64,000 nucleotides of DNA from Takakia lepidozioides (taxonomy: Eukaryota; Streptophyta; Takakiopsida; Takakiales; Takakiaceae), in assembly GCA_030704615.1 (NCBI GenBank), contig CM060734.1, positions 40,566,042-40,630,041 of the forward strand, in the 5' to 3' direction. The notes below the pieces were generated by a model, which saw nothing but the letters and a program-made list of their open reading frames with translations, made no database searches and had not been told where the DNA came from. Numbering within the stretch: the stretch's first letter is position 1; each line of letters starts with the position of its first letter. Positions 32,513 to 45,000 of the stretch are shown piece after piece. Made by a program: the position numbers and the translations under genes.

Positions 32513-34021
32513 TCTTCTTTACGCCCGTTTTGGTTAAAGCCTGGGTAACCTTGTTCCATCGTGTTGTTTATCGTCTCCCAAGCATTGGATTTGTAATTTA
32601 CTGCCACCATGGGCACTTCCACCCCATCTACTCAATGACATGAGTTGGTTAAAAAAGCTGATGTAAGTAGTAAACAGGTGAGTGCTTCCAACCAAGCCCA
32701 TGTCTTTGGAGTCTTCCTGCCCTGGATTTTGGCACTGCTCCTTGTCTTAAATGTACAACATCGGAGCAAGTGACCTTCCATTTTTCGAGCCCTAAATTTT
32801 TCCCCTGCTGGCGTGGGTGGGTCCAAAAGGACCCTTATTTTGTTTTTGTTTTTTTTGCAAAGCCCTTGTCAGGGGTCGCGGGAGCAGGCGGTGGTGTTCA
32901 AGCACCCTGCCTGCCCCTTGTGGCCAACATCATTCTTCGTACTGGGAGCGAGGGACCCCTTGTGAGGCTCTCTCCAACATGCAAGGATGTTGCCAGAGAT
33001 CTTGCGTTGTATCCGCAAATGATGCCAATACCACTGAAGCATTCGTCAAAGCAACATCCATAGATGCCAACATATCGGAAGCTTTTTGCAATATGACATC
33101 AAAGGATGCAAGTAAATCCCATGCCCTTGTTAATGCAGCAGCAAGAGCGTCCTTGTGAGCAGCACTCACAGTCCATTTCAAGAGCACAAGACATAATGAG
33201 GTACCAGGGCCTCCCCCCCTCTCTATTTATACTTACTGGATGGAAGAATAGAAATTCCATGGCAAGTACTCTACCCAAATTTCATTCATTCACCACGTCC
33301 GAGTGTGAACGGATGTGGGTCCGTAGGATGAAGACCTAAAATCCTAGGATTACGGGGCTTCGCTGGCGCAGAGATGAGTGAGACTTCCGCTTGCCAGCTT
33401 GTAGCTCCGCTCGTTGACCTTGTTCGGCCCTAATCTGATTTCCAATTCTCTAAGGATTTGAGAGAATTATGCAGGAGATTGATTGAGAAAGGCGGAGCTG
33501 GTATTCTCCTGAAGAAAGTGTGCAGATTTCAGTCAGCTATTGTATACATTCTTGAATTAAGTTTTAAAGAAAGAGTCTCCTCAAACTACTTGGGGATTCA
33601 GTGCAAGTTCCCCTTGCTTGGATAAGTCAATGTCCTTGGGGATAGAAGATGCAACATTGAGGAAAGTAAACAGAAGCCAGGAGTTGCCGTGTCATGGACA
33701 TAGTCTACTTAGATGGTCTAGACTAGCTCTTGATGTAATCCACTTGCACAGCACCATCAATAGCCTAGCATTGATAAAAGAGAACCTTGTGCAATTTACC
33801 TGTAGTGAGGCTTGAGTTCTAAATGCACATACAGGTTTTCAATCCCGAGTCATGTGCATGTGCTACAGTCCTGACAGATCAGGTGTCAAGAACAGCTTCA
33901 GCTACTTGACGTATCTCTAAACGAGGCCTTGCAATCTTATCAGCCCAATGCATGATTGACTCGCCTGCAGAGTTCACTGCACTAAAATTATCTAGAGCAT
34001 CCATAAAGATTGCAATTCCTA
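32513..34021. other. Gene-free stretch with decayed minisatellite
   Basis: No supported gene is seen. The main structure is a 45-bp period repeat at 32983-33150. Open frames on both strands across it reflect the repeat rather than a gene. Confidence 0.4.
32983..33150. repeat. Degenerate 45-bp minisatellite, about four units
   Basis: Units begin near 32983, 33019, 33064 and 33109 with a GATGCCAA/GGATGCAA-type start and an internal GAAGC(A/T)TT string. Because 45 is a multiple of three, all frames stay open, which explains a spurious minus-strand frame at 32930-33187. Confidence 0.6.
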
Positions 34022-34270
34022 AGTCCAGGCTCACTTCGAACTTCACACCTGAAGAGCTGTGGCCTGGTAGTCCACAGATGAAAAAGCTGCCGCCAACAGG
34101 CAGAGTCACAGAAGTGGGAGGGCTGTTGTAGGTATCTATGGGGTTGGCTGCATTGCAAGTGGAGTACTCTTGTGAGAGCTCTCACCTGGACCACATTGTG
34201 GCACTCTATTACCATTGTTGAAGGCTGCCTACAAACAAAGACCAGCCGTTGTGGTTCGATCTTATGATTC
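34022..34270 (-). pseudogene. Phytocyanin (blue copper protein) relic
   Basis: The minus strand encodes HNVVQ, then after a one-base frame break near 34170 EYSTCNAANPIDTYNSPP, SVTLPVGGSFFICGLPGH and SSGVKFEVS. This is the C-terminal half of a plastocyanin-like phytocyanin domain. The copper-ligand Cys (FICG) and His (PGH) remain. The following family Cys, normally in a disulfide, is Ser. The N-terminal half, signal peptide and first His ligand are not visible. Sequence downstream of FEVS continues open but is unlike the family. Confidence 0.75.
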
Positions 34271-36929
34271 ACTCAATCTTTGATTAACATGCTTATTGAG
34301 AGTGTCTCCACTACCATTTGTACTAGCATTTGTTTATGAAAGGTCTCTGGAACTCCCTTCAATTCTTCTGCCCTTGCATCTACAGGGCTGGACAATGCCA
34401 AGCACCATGAGAGCTTAAGACCTTGGAAGCTAACCCTGAGTAAAACTAAAACTATGTAGGTTTCAATGTGATCCAGCATCATTTGTTGATGATCTAAAAC
34501 AGAACGACTTAGTAAATGTCGGAAATGACCATGATGACTAAGGTTGATACGTACCATTGGAGAGGTAACGTTGCCCCGCTGGATCATGTTAAAAGCCAGT
34601 TCACAGCTTCCACGTCGCAACCTGGGCATAGTCTTCTTCGAATTCCCGAGTATCACGCAGTATGTCCAACTGTTCAAGCTTGTGGACCAGTGCTCAAGTG
34701 GTGCTGCTTATACCCTTCGTAGTAATGTTTGAGAGTGTACCCAGTCAGGAATAACGGCAAATGAATCGTTGTTCAAAGGCTTCACCATATTCATCTATGG
34801 TGAGCGGGGAAGTCGCAATTCGAAGCAACCTATGGACATCTATCTACATCTAGTTTCCTCTAGAAAGCATCTAACATACAACTATCCGCAGGATGATGAG
34901 CTAAACCTGCTCTACAACTCCAATGTACCCACCCATGCATGGAAACCTGTTGACATTGACTATCTTTTTCCGATCAGCCCTCATGAAGTACTAGCTGGTA
35001 GAGAGTAGCGACATCAGAACAAGCACATTGTGGCGATCTCGATGCAGCAGCGACACCCGCAAGTGGGGAATTGCAGATTGTGGTGTTGTCCTCGGTTCGA
35101 TCACAGGCTTCGTTCGCACATCTCACCATATTCATTCTTTGCCCCCCATGGGGATAGTCTGAGTTCTTACTGGTCACATGCCCGGACATCATTTTCATTA
35201 CAGTTTGACTCTTGAGGTACTTACGAGTTGCATTTATTCAAGCCCTCCCTTCGTTACTTCTTTGATTTCGAGATCGTTGATTAGTTGGTATGACAAGCCG
35301 GCCAATACCAACTTTTGATGTAATATCTATAAGGAGGAGCTGACATTTACTAGTGCTGATAACGGTGCCTCTCCTTGAAGGATTATATAATATCTTCCTC
35401 ACTGGGTGCAGTACTGTCTAGTTATTGATAATCTCTTTCAGGTCCCACCACTGTAACCATTCACCCTGGCAGACGCAATCACATTTGAGGTGTCTCTTTG
35501 GAACTCTACAGAAGCAGATCAGTGGGTTTTGTCTCTAGCTACACTAGACATTCCTGTTATGAATGAAGATCTTGCCGCGAAGTCATTCTAATTTCTCATC
35601 TTGTTTGTGTGAGATTTTCGTGAGAGCATTGAAATTATAGGGTTGAGATATGTATCGGGATTGTCGGGATAAGTGTCGGGAATAATTGTCGGGATTCCCG
35701 AAACCCTAAAAAAATGATGCTATGGAATCTGCAACAGTCAATGGCATAAGAGAATTCGCTAACTTCCTGGAAAGACCTCAACGGCATATCAAATTGTCCT
35801 CCACTTCCAGGGCTCACAAACAAGAATGCAACCAGAAGAAAGAAAGAAGGAAACATTGATGCCGGACAGATCGCTCATCTGGACCCCAAGAACAAGTCTG
35901 GGGACTTAGCAAAACAAGATGAGACAACAAGTATGTAGTCCCCAGGCCATGGAGGAAGATATTAAGAAGTGCGTAGATAAATGTTCCTACACCGTACTTG
36001 AACCGGATTTTCGAAGCACAGCCTCTATGTAACCTTCTTGACAGCCTCACTCGTGGGAGTATGCTTTGAGCTTCCCTTCTTAAAAGCTTACAGTAGCCTT
36101 CTCCGAATACCTTGAGGCTGTATGTCAAAATTGTAACTTATCATTTGCAAACTGCTGGGGTGACCGCATACCCTTGCCGCAATATGTTTGACTTCAGGGT
36201 TGGCTGACGCCTCTATTACAGGCACAATGCATTGGAGTAGGAGTGTCATATAGGCCCTCGCATGCCATTAGCGCAAGAGCATTGACAACCTTTCCGCTGA
36301 TCAGTGACGTGGGACTCCTAGTTTCAAATTCTCATGCACGAAGAAATTCAAGGAAAAGGAGAGGGAGGGAGAGGCCCTGACCACCAAGAGCGGTTGGGCT
36401 TGCCTAAGTTGGGTTCACTTTCTCTCCTTCTCTAAGCTTAAAGCATTGCCCTCTAGAAGTGGTGAAGGAAGACAAGCTCTGTTTATCCCCTGCAAGGACC
36501 CCAAAAGTCCATGGATTTTCTTTGCCTTTGCGGGTGGCCAATCAATGAACCAAATACTGCCACCTCAGTCCACCTTCCTTCCCTGTTCATTGTCATCAGG
36601 GCTAGTGGCCGGGAGAGAGATCTTGCTACCATGAAATCCATTGTATGTCATTATTATAACGTACTTCCTGATATCCACTTATGACTCTCAACACCTACTT
36701 TTAGAAAGCCATACTCCCATCGCCAGATCCCAATGAATAAAATGGTGGAATGAAAAGAATTGATGGAATAACAAAGGCAACCTCAAACTCATACTTGAGG
36801 TCTCTTCTCACAACACAAGTTTGCACACCACATTGGGTAGAGTGATAAGGAGAGGCAGCATTAAGTGCGAGTCCGCAGCGCACGGGAGCAAAAAAGACTG
36901 GAAGATGGGGTCATAGCAGTGCGGACAAT
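34271..36929. other. Gene-free stretch with unassigned open frames
   Basis: The longest frames are 34273-34677 (minus), 34769-35008 (plus, 79 codons, PTHAWKPVDIDYLFPIS near its end) and 35814-36128 (minus). None has a family I can name and none links to neighbours by splice signals that I can see. I treat the stretch as intergenic. Confidence 0.35.
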
Positions 36930-37269
36930 CACTCTTGGTGGAGTTGGGACGTTTCCATGGATATGGAATACCAAATGCACGACAATTCTACTATCATCTA
37001 CAACCCTCGACAAATCATCTAGGACCCCGACGTAGATGATTTGTGGAGGGTTGATTTTGTGGGCATCCATAGGGGTACCAAATGCCCATGTCTTCGTCCC
37101 ACTTGTTCAGCAAATATTCTCTAATAGATTCTTATATCCTTTAAAATATAGTTAGCTGCTTTCACCTTTGATTTGTTGGGCATTTGGTACATGAAGGAAT
37201 CCCGTATGACCACGTCCCGCGACAAATCAATCTACTTGTTCACACCACTTGTTGACAACATGGGCGTCA

Positions 37270-37425
37270 ACAATGTAGGTGACGCCATTAAGGTTAGTGG
37301 CGCCACTAAGGGAGGCGGCGCCAACAAGGCTAGTGGCATCACTAAGGCAGGTGGCGCCAACAAGGTTAGTGCCGCCAAAAAGCTTAATGGTGCCAACAAC
37401 GTTGGTGGCACCAAGTTGTTGGCAC
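37270..37425. repeat. Minisatellite of ~18-bp GGCGCCAACAAGG-type units
   Basis: About eight to nine imperfect units of the form GTTAGTGGCGCCACTAAG / GGTGGCGCCAACAAG lie at the inner end of the left arm. The right arm keeps only about two to three units (38565-38600), so the array has expanded or contracted since the arms formed. The unit centre GGCGCC is itself palindromic. Confidence 0.85.
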
Positions 37426-37493
37426 AACTTGGTTCAAATTGGCACAACCTAATTTTTGATTAATAAGTATACATACGTAGAGATATGCATCAA

Positions 37494-37805
37494 TGTTGGG
37501 TGGTTATTTAAATTTCTGCGGTTAGCTATCCGGTTAGATATATATATATATATATGTATGACCGGCGGAGGTGAAAAAATGAAGTAACCGGTAGGAACCG
37601 GCAGAGGTCAGACATTCAAATATCCGAGCAAAGAACCTTTTAAAGAACCGCCCAATACCCGCGGTTATTTGAAGTAACCGTAATCGCAGGTTATATCTAG
37701 CCATAAAAAATCTAGTAACTGCAACTGTAGATTAATAGTTTCCCAAAATTTTGAAGCAACCGGAACCGGCGGTTATGAAGAGAATCAAATAACCGCCCAA
37801 CACTG
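37494..37805. mobile_element. MITE, hAT-like, nested in the long-TIR element
   Basis: Left end TGTTGGGTGGTTATTTAAAT mirrors the right end, where ATCAAATAACCGCCCAACA stops near 37804. The interior is full of AACCGG/CCGGTT strings and a (TA)n run at 37541-37560. Termini of this GGGCGGTTAT kind with CCGGTT-rich interiors are typical of hAT-derived MITEs. No clear 8-bp target duplication was found. Confidence 0.7.
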
Positions 37806-38960
37806 GTATGCATGTCATTTGGATAATTCAAATATGATGAGACATTCTCTTTAAGAATGTTGAATTATAATGTTATAATTTGATCTAATATCATGTGTGG
37901 ACGTATAGTCTAGTTTATTCATATTACTTAGAATTTTTCCTTTATCACATATGCAATTAAATATTCTGAATTAAAAAATCACAAAGATGTCAGAGATCGA
38001 ATTAAAAATCTAGCTTATTAAATATAGATAAAATATCACAAATTCAGTTTTTACTCTTACATGTGCTTTCAATTATTATATTGGTCATTTATGTGTACAG
38101 ATTCTCATAAGTGGAATATTTTCATTGTCCTGAATAAGTTATATTTAATTTAAAAATCACATGGATGTGAGAGACCGGATTTAAGAAAATTAATAATTTT
38201 ATTTTAAAGTGCAGATAAGATTTCGTGATTTAATAATAATATTCATTCTTACATGCACTTGCTATTATTATATAGATCATTTATGTGTATCCCACGAATT
38301 CAGGAAGATTATGAGTGACCTATGCATAGGATGGGCCATTTATAGATGATGTAAAGGTATATAATGCTGTACTTAAATAAATAATTTCAAACTAACTTAT
38401 TTCAAAGGATATGTCACTTATAAAATCTTTATAATAAAGTTCCCCAAGGCTACAATCCCCCTGTTTATTTTCTTAAAAAATGGTTTGAAATATTATATTC
38501 GTCAAACTTGGGATGTTTTGTCGCCAATGGGCTCGCGCATGCACATTGAAGATGCTATTATCTTAATGGCGCCACCTGCCTTAGTGGCGCCACTTGTGTT
38601 GTTGACACCCATGTTGTCAACAAGTGGTGTGAACAAGTAGGTTGATTTGTTGAGGGACGTGGTCATAGGGCATTCCTTTCGTGTACCAAATGCCCCACAA
38701 ATCAACGGTGAAAGCATCTAAGCATAATTTTAAAGGATCTAAGAATCTATTAGAGAATATTTGTTGAACAAGTGGGATGAAGACATGGGCATTTGGTACC
38801 CTATGCATTCCGTTTGCCCACAAAATCAACCCTCGGCAAATCATCTACAACCACTAGTGGTTGATTTGTCGGGGGTCCTAGATGATTTGTCGAGGGTTGT
38901 AGATGATAGTAGAATTGTCGGGTATTTGGTATTCCATACATGGACACCAAGAGCCCACAT

Positions 38961-39560
38961 TACTCTCTGGCACTTGCACTTCTACCCGGTGGATCACCAG
39001 GTGGGGGCTCTGACGGAGGACTAATGGCCAACTTCCATGTCCGGGCTGTCCATCGGCCAAGATGACTAAAATGACACCGTGCTTCCCATGTGTTAATTTT
39101 CCCCGGCGCCCAGATACCTAGGAATTTGGGGCCATATAGAGTTCCATTGCTTGCCCGGACCCCCCACCCTCTTTGCTTGTGGGACTCACCCTTTGGCAAC
39201 CGGCTCAATTGGACCAGGCCTTGGACGGCGAGGTAGACCTACTGCCCGATTGCTTTCGACCCCTATGCACATAAATCTCTCTCTCTCATCCCCACCCCAT
39301 CACAATATCAGAGTTTGTTGTCCGTACAAACTATCTGTGGCGCCGGTCGTGTCTCTTCGTCCTCTCTGACTACAGCCAATTTTTTCCTGATAAGCTTTGT
39401 ATCGCCGACTCTAATATACGTTAGGGCCAATTTCCATGTCCCGGTCCTCCCGGCCAAGTATCCAAAGTTGGCCGACGTCGGTGGACTGTAGATAGAACTT
39501 CAAGACTCTGACATTGTGAGGGTGGGAAGAGAGGGAGAGATTTAGAGCTGGCACTCAGCG
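38961..39560. other. Upstream region of the P450 gene
   Basis: The 600 bp before the P450 ATG become GC-richer than the neighbouring element and probably hold the old promoter and leader. No other gene is seen. Confidence 0.35.
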
Positions 39561-40331
39561 ATGGGGGAAGTTGCGCGGCAGTTGTGGACTTGGGTGGTGG
39601 GGCTCATCGCTGCGCTGCTAGTGGCAGGCGTTGTGCAGGCTGCAAGAAGGCCCAAACGAACTCCTAAGGGAAATTGGTTGCACTTCATGCCCTTAATTGG
39701 GGAAACCCTCGAGTTCTTCTATTCACCTACCAACTTTGTACTCTGTCACCATCCTAGGTGTTTCCCTCCTTCACTCAATACTGGTTTATGCTACATGTGC
39801 TGTGCGACATCATATATATATTTCTCATAAATCTTGCCGTGTTTGAGGCGGGATAATGCTTGGGTTATGACGTCTTTCAATATATAAGGGGCTCAGGTTT
39901 GAAGGGGGTGTGAGGATTAGAGAGTGGTCTAGGAATTAAAAAGCGGGTGATATAGTAAGCTACACCACGACTTGAATTAGTAACCGGCATGTAAGGGGGG
40001 GTAAGAAAAAACAAGGCACGAAGCCGACAGCTATTAAATGGGGGAGGGTTTAAGGTGCAAATTGGATAAGAAGGTTTGGCATGTCGGTTTCACGTGTCAT
40101 GGCGACCTTCTAGAAGGTCCCACCGCGTGAGGATTCGACATGCTTCTAGAAAGGTCTCAGTCCCCAGAGGGTATATAAACGAGAGCCCCGCCTAGTACTT
40201 ACTAAGTTACCACTTACTAGTTAATGAGTGGTGGGCTCTGCAAATGCAGGGCCCAAAAAACACATAAACCCGAACCATAGGTATATTAATTAATAGACAG
40301 CACATGTAAGCCCGGGAGTTGTATAAGATTT

Positions 40332-41575
40332 TGTCCAACGTTTAAGGAGTGCGCAAGACCAAGATCATGGTCTTCAATGGCCAGGCTGATCGTAGATTCA
40401 TCTTCAACCAGCAGGAAATTGAGATTGTGAAATCATACCGGTACCTAGGTCTGGTTATCCACTCCCCCAAGTTTCACTTTGCAGCCACTGCCTTGGACAG
40501 ATTGACTAAAGGTAAGGCGGCCTCAGTCTGCCTTCAGGCCAAATGCAAGCAAATACATCTGCGGCATCCCCCGACCAAAAAGTGGCTGTTTGACACCGTC
40601 ATCAGCCCTGCTACCATCTATGGTTGTGAGTTCTGGGCACCTGGTGTCCCTGTCTCCTGGTGGGAAAAGAATTTGGAACCATTACAGTCATCTTTTCTCC
40701 AAGCAATGCTTGGCGCCAGGAGCACAACTCCATCTCAGATCCTAGGTGCAGAGTTCGCATGTGTACCATTGCAATCCGAGGCCCTCTTCATGCTTACAAT
40801 CTTTCTCCATAGATTGCAGGCCCTTCCACCCAAAGGGCTAGTGGCAAGGGCCCTCACAACATCTATGAGGCTCAAAGCTGCAGGTTTCAGGAACTCCTGG
40901 TATGCTCGAGTGGACAGTTTATTTCAACGTAACGGACTTTCTACTGCTTTCCTATTACCAATGAACCCAGATGAGGTGGGCATCACATCCGACATGACCG
41001 CAACAGACTCATTCGGAGAGAGCTTATGGAATTACATGTCAAGAGAACTTGGATGCTACCCAATCTCACGACAAAGCTCAACTTCTATCGAGAGACATTC
41101 TTGGTGCTCCGCGATGATAGAATCTTGAGACCAAATTACCTTTCAGCACCCTTATCTCCTTCCCTCTTGAGGGCATTGGGGCGGTTTAGGGTGGGTTCCC
41201 ACAACCTACGGTTAGAGACTGGTAGATGGGAAAACCTGCAACGGGAGGACCGCCTATGTCCAGCTTGCATAGGGCGCAGCAAGGAAATTGAAACTGAAGA
41301 ACACTTCTTCTTCTACTGCCCTCTATACTACGAGATCCGTGGGAGATTCCACTGTTTATTCAGTGGAACCCAAACTCTCACTGATGTCTTTCACTATGAG
41401 GATCAAAAATGCTTGGCTGCCTACCTACACGAGGCCTTCACCCTTAGACAATCGCTAGAACATTAATTGTGGTTTCTGGCTTTGTTCCTCTCTCATGTTT
41501 TCTTCCATTTTGTCCCATAAGCTCTATGAGCTTTCCGCGGACGTTATAAAGCACCATTTTATTTCATTTCTCTCT
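40332..41575 (+). mobile_element. LINE family B, longest copy in the window (P450 intron 1)
   Basis: Frames 40349-41128 and 41026-41466 overlap with one frame change near 41000. They encode the end of reverse transcriptase (RKTKIMVFNG, SYRYLGLVI), the connecting region (PPTKKWLFDTVISP, YGCEFWAPG), FYRETFLVLRDDRIL, and the zinc finger CPACIGRSKE with EEHFFFYCPLYYE. The tail ends with GAGCTTTCCGCGGACGTTAT and a CATTT repeat. It shows best what family B encodes. Catalytic RT motifs lie beyond the truncation point. Confidence 0.88.
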
Positions 41576-41739
41576 CTAAGTTTTAGAGATTATTTCTTTC
41601 CTTGAGTCCCTGGAGCCCCCCTTCTTGACAGACTACACAGGATAGCCTCGGTACCTCAGGACATGATATGGGCCACTTTATCCTGGTACCAGGGCGACTC
41701 GATTGCCACCGTTGCTCCCACTATGATGCCATGCGCACA

Positions 41740-42010
41740 TTCTCAGCGACGATAGAATTTCGTGTGCAGCCCAAATACTTATCTAGGAAGGGCTCCTCAG
41801 TCTACGGTAGGTGGGACAACCTGCACCTTATATAGCCAAGCTTGCCCAGAGATGACAGGAGGGAGATTGAAACTATCATGTCTTCAAGATTTCACCATCC
41901 TTTCTACTATGAGTTGATTCCGTTGCGTTCCACTACGAGGATCAGATATGCTTCGCAGCATGTCTGCATGAGGTGTTACATGACGAACACAATCCCTTCG
42001 TAAATAGTTT
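41740..42010 (+). mobile_element. Ancient LINE relic related to family B
   Basis: Decayed matches to the family B end remain: GRWDNLHL (near 41800), IETIMSSRFHHPFYYE and a KCLAAYLHEA-like segment near 41945. It lies just 3' of the fresh copy in P450 intron 1 and is clearly much older. Confidence 0.5.
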
Positions 42011-45000
42011 TTGGTATTGGGCTGCTTGTTGTGGGCCCCACTCTCTTTGTTGTTTTATGCATGGTTTCTTTCGTAGATGTTTCTCACTGCATGTTCTACT
42101 TCGTTCAGTCCGTTTTCTCTGTCTGTCGTCTGATGGCCTTTGATGGTTAATGTAGGTACGGGGACTGCTTCTCGACCAACATTTATGGTAAAAGTACAGT
42201 CTGTGTAAGCTCAGCAGATGGAATTAAACGGGTGCTAACGTCGGGGGATGTCTTTCCTCAAACTCGGCTACGAGCTTTGGCGTAGGCCACAGATGAAGGT
42301 CTCTTCAACACTCATCTTCATTCCAAGCGTTGTTGGTAGTACACTGGTACCATTCCTTCGGGACTGCGTTCCATTCATTGACGGTCTGGCGCGGTCGATG
42401 TTGTGCTCATGGGCAGAAAGGAAGTGTGTCAATACCCACAAAGAAGTTGAGAAGGTACCTACACTTCCTAACTTCCTGCGTTTATGGCGGTTAACTCATC
42501 TCGAAGGTATCCAGGGCCGAACCATTTGTACGTCGGAAACATGCATAGCGGGAAACAGTCCAATTGTGGGTCAGTGAACCGCAGTACATGTACACTCACT
42601 CTCTCTGTCTCTCCCTCTCTCTTCAAAGTGAAAGAATGTCCTGTAGTACGTGTCCCATGATTAAATCATTCTGAACAGTCAGAATGAATAAGCATAAGTC
42701 TCCATTCTAGATTCGTACAATAGATCTGGACCTGGATTCTTCAAAGATAAGATGGACAGCATTCTATCAGGAAAGAAACAACAATCATCTGATTAGAATT
42801 GCATTTGAGGCTCATTTTTGACGTGGATATTGGTGCAGATTCGAAACAGTCAAATGGTCTTCACAGACGAGACTAGTTCTAAAATTTGATTTTAGGGTGC
42901 AGTTTACCTTCTCTGTCGATCTTCTCTTCGTGTGCAAACACCTGGAAGTGGACTCTGCAGAAGCCAAGGAGATGGGAAGACTAGCCACCGAGAATGGGAA
43001 GGGGTTCACTGCTTTTCCCTGGAACGTTCCATTCTCCAGGCTTCGCAAGGCACTGGTGGCAAGTATATGTCCGAAATGCAGTTATAATATTCTCCTGAAA
43101 CAGCGCCTGTTTCAAGATTGATATCATCTGGACTGTCTTTATTTCAAGTTAGTCAGAAATTGGTATGAGTACATTTATTTCAAGCTAGACTTTTAAGTTA
43201 TTCTCGGGGTGTCCTCTGAGGTTAACTTTCATTACTTGTACCAGGCCAAAGAGAAGATTTTTGAAAAATTGGAAAGCTACATGGTGCAGAGAAGACAAGA
43301 AGGAAAAAATTACGATGATCTTCTCAGAGCTTTAATGGAGTATAAACTTGAGAATGGCTCAAACTTCACACCCCGGCAGATGTGCCTCGTCATTATTACT
43401 GTGTTCTTTGCTGGGTTTGAGACCACTTCCGCTCTGATTCCATGGATTATGAAGTTTCTTGATGAGAATCCTGCCATTTTCGAAGCTGTGAGGGTAAGTG
43501 ATCTGTAACCAGCTGAAATGCCCAAGTTATGCATGTTCTACTGGAGACAACATATTGGAAACCTACGTGCCAAAATAGAACCAATCTTTTCTTATGTATC
43601 TCAAGTTCTTTGATCTCAGTGCACATGAAATAGTCAGGGCCTTTGCTGTCCAATTCCCTGAGAAGTTTACCATGGGTTCTGCGTATGAGAAGAGAAACTC
43701 GGTTGATGCTATGGCAACGGCCTGTCGTGGATCTCGTGTTTGCTCCCTCTTTTGCCTCTCTTTCAAGCCAAACTTCATCAAACCCTGTGTCATTTGAACT
43801 CCAGGATGCTATGGCACTTCTCACCTCAGTCAGTTGCTATCTGCTTGCTTGAAATCACTATGTAATCACTATTTAACTAAAGCTTGTAAGACACTTGGAA
43901 TGACAGATGCGTAAATTAGTATACTCTTCGATCCATTCATCGCTCATATGTGGAACTTTCTCCAACCCATAAAATCTGAGCAGGCAGAGCAGATGAGCCT
44001 GAGGAAAGCAGAGGATTATGTGTTGACGCCGTCGGACATAAAGAACAACATGCCGCTTACTAACCGTGTACGTATTGCCACTCGGTCCTGCACTTCTCCT
44101 GTCATTGAGAATTATGTAGTCACGTGGGCTTGACGCTTAGGGCCCCATTGGCAGGGAGCTAACGGCTGAGTCAGCCCAGTGCTCAAGCCAACATGTCATG
44201 TGCAATATGCGACCGGTTCCTGCACATTAGCTTTGGAGCTTGGACCTCAAGAGGGTGAAACAGGAGGAGTCAAGCAAGGTCCATGTCAATGTGTTCAATT
44301 CGTCTCAAAGAGAGTAACATCTGAAGAATGTGAAATTTCATCTGAATGATCTAGAAAGAGTACTAACATCTTCAACACTTTCTGCCTTTGTTTGCTAAAC
44401 TAAAGAGTGTCATGAATGCAGTTCTTTCTGGAGGGTCTTAGGTGTGCATCAATGGTTCCATTTATCCCTCGAACGGCGGCCCAAGATGTGGAGTTGAATG
44501 GTAGTCCCTGTTCACTTGGTCTGGAATTCAATTTCAGTACATGGAACTTGGCTGCATGTAGTTCTGATATCATGACACCAGACCTTACATTTGCATGTTT
44601 TGCCCCTTCTAGGTAAGTGCAATGTACTGCTGAGCAGACCAGGGTACCTAGTTTGTATGCTGTGAAATGCCCTGCAGAGGGATACACAACTTGTGCGTGG
44701 CAACTTCATGATGTCTGAAACATGAAAGGCGCTGGTGTTTGCAGGGTGTTTCATTCCAAAGGGATGGCAAGTCTGGGCGTCAGTGGCCCCTCTTCATCGG
44801 AATCCAGAATACTTTCCAGAACCTTGGAAGTTTGATCCGTCCCGATTTTGAGGTATTGCAGACCATGCACTCTTTCGTGAACCTTCTTGGAGGTCAGTCA
44901 TGTTCCATAAGTCATTTGTGGCTCTTTAACGGATTAAGGTCTGGGATGTACTGGCAGGTGCCCCCAAAACCCAACACATTTTTTCCATTTGGCCATGGAG

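Larger units (their letters stand above)
36930..38960. mobile_element. 2-kb element with long terminal inverted repeats
   Basis: The arm at about 36930-37440 is the reverse complement of about 38560-38960. Paired landmarks are GGAATACCAAATGCACGACA against the mirror at 38925, AATTCTACTATCATCTACAA, ATTTGTGGAGGGTTGATTTT, ACCAAATGCCCATGTCTTCG, and TTGTTGACAACATGGGCGTC. The inner ends hold GGCGCCAC-type minisatellite units. The 1.1-kb middle is very AT-rich and has no transposase frame. It is non-autonomous; superfamily is undecided. Open frames at 37173-37463 and 38502-38717 are products of the arms. Confidence 0.85.

Noticed and set aside
32930-33187. Minus-strand frame with regular Ala/Leu pattern
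   Set aside because: It is explained by a decayed 45-bp repeat that keeps all frames open.
34153-34188. Possible short intron at the GTGAGAG string in the phytocyanin relic
   Set aside because: The interval to the next in-frame block is about 17 bp, far too short for an intron; a frame shift is the simpler reading.
34769-35008. 79-codon frame ending near DIDYLFPIS, briefly considered as a Ulp1-like protease remnant
   Set aside because: No catalytic His-Trp, Asp or Cys context could be found, so the resemblance is too weak.
37173-37463. Plus-strand frame and two overlapping minus-strand frames, rich in Gly/Ala/Asn
   Set aside because: They are created by an ~18-bp minisatellite whose period is a multiple of three, inside a terminal inverted repeat.
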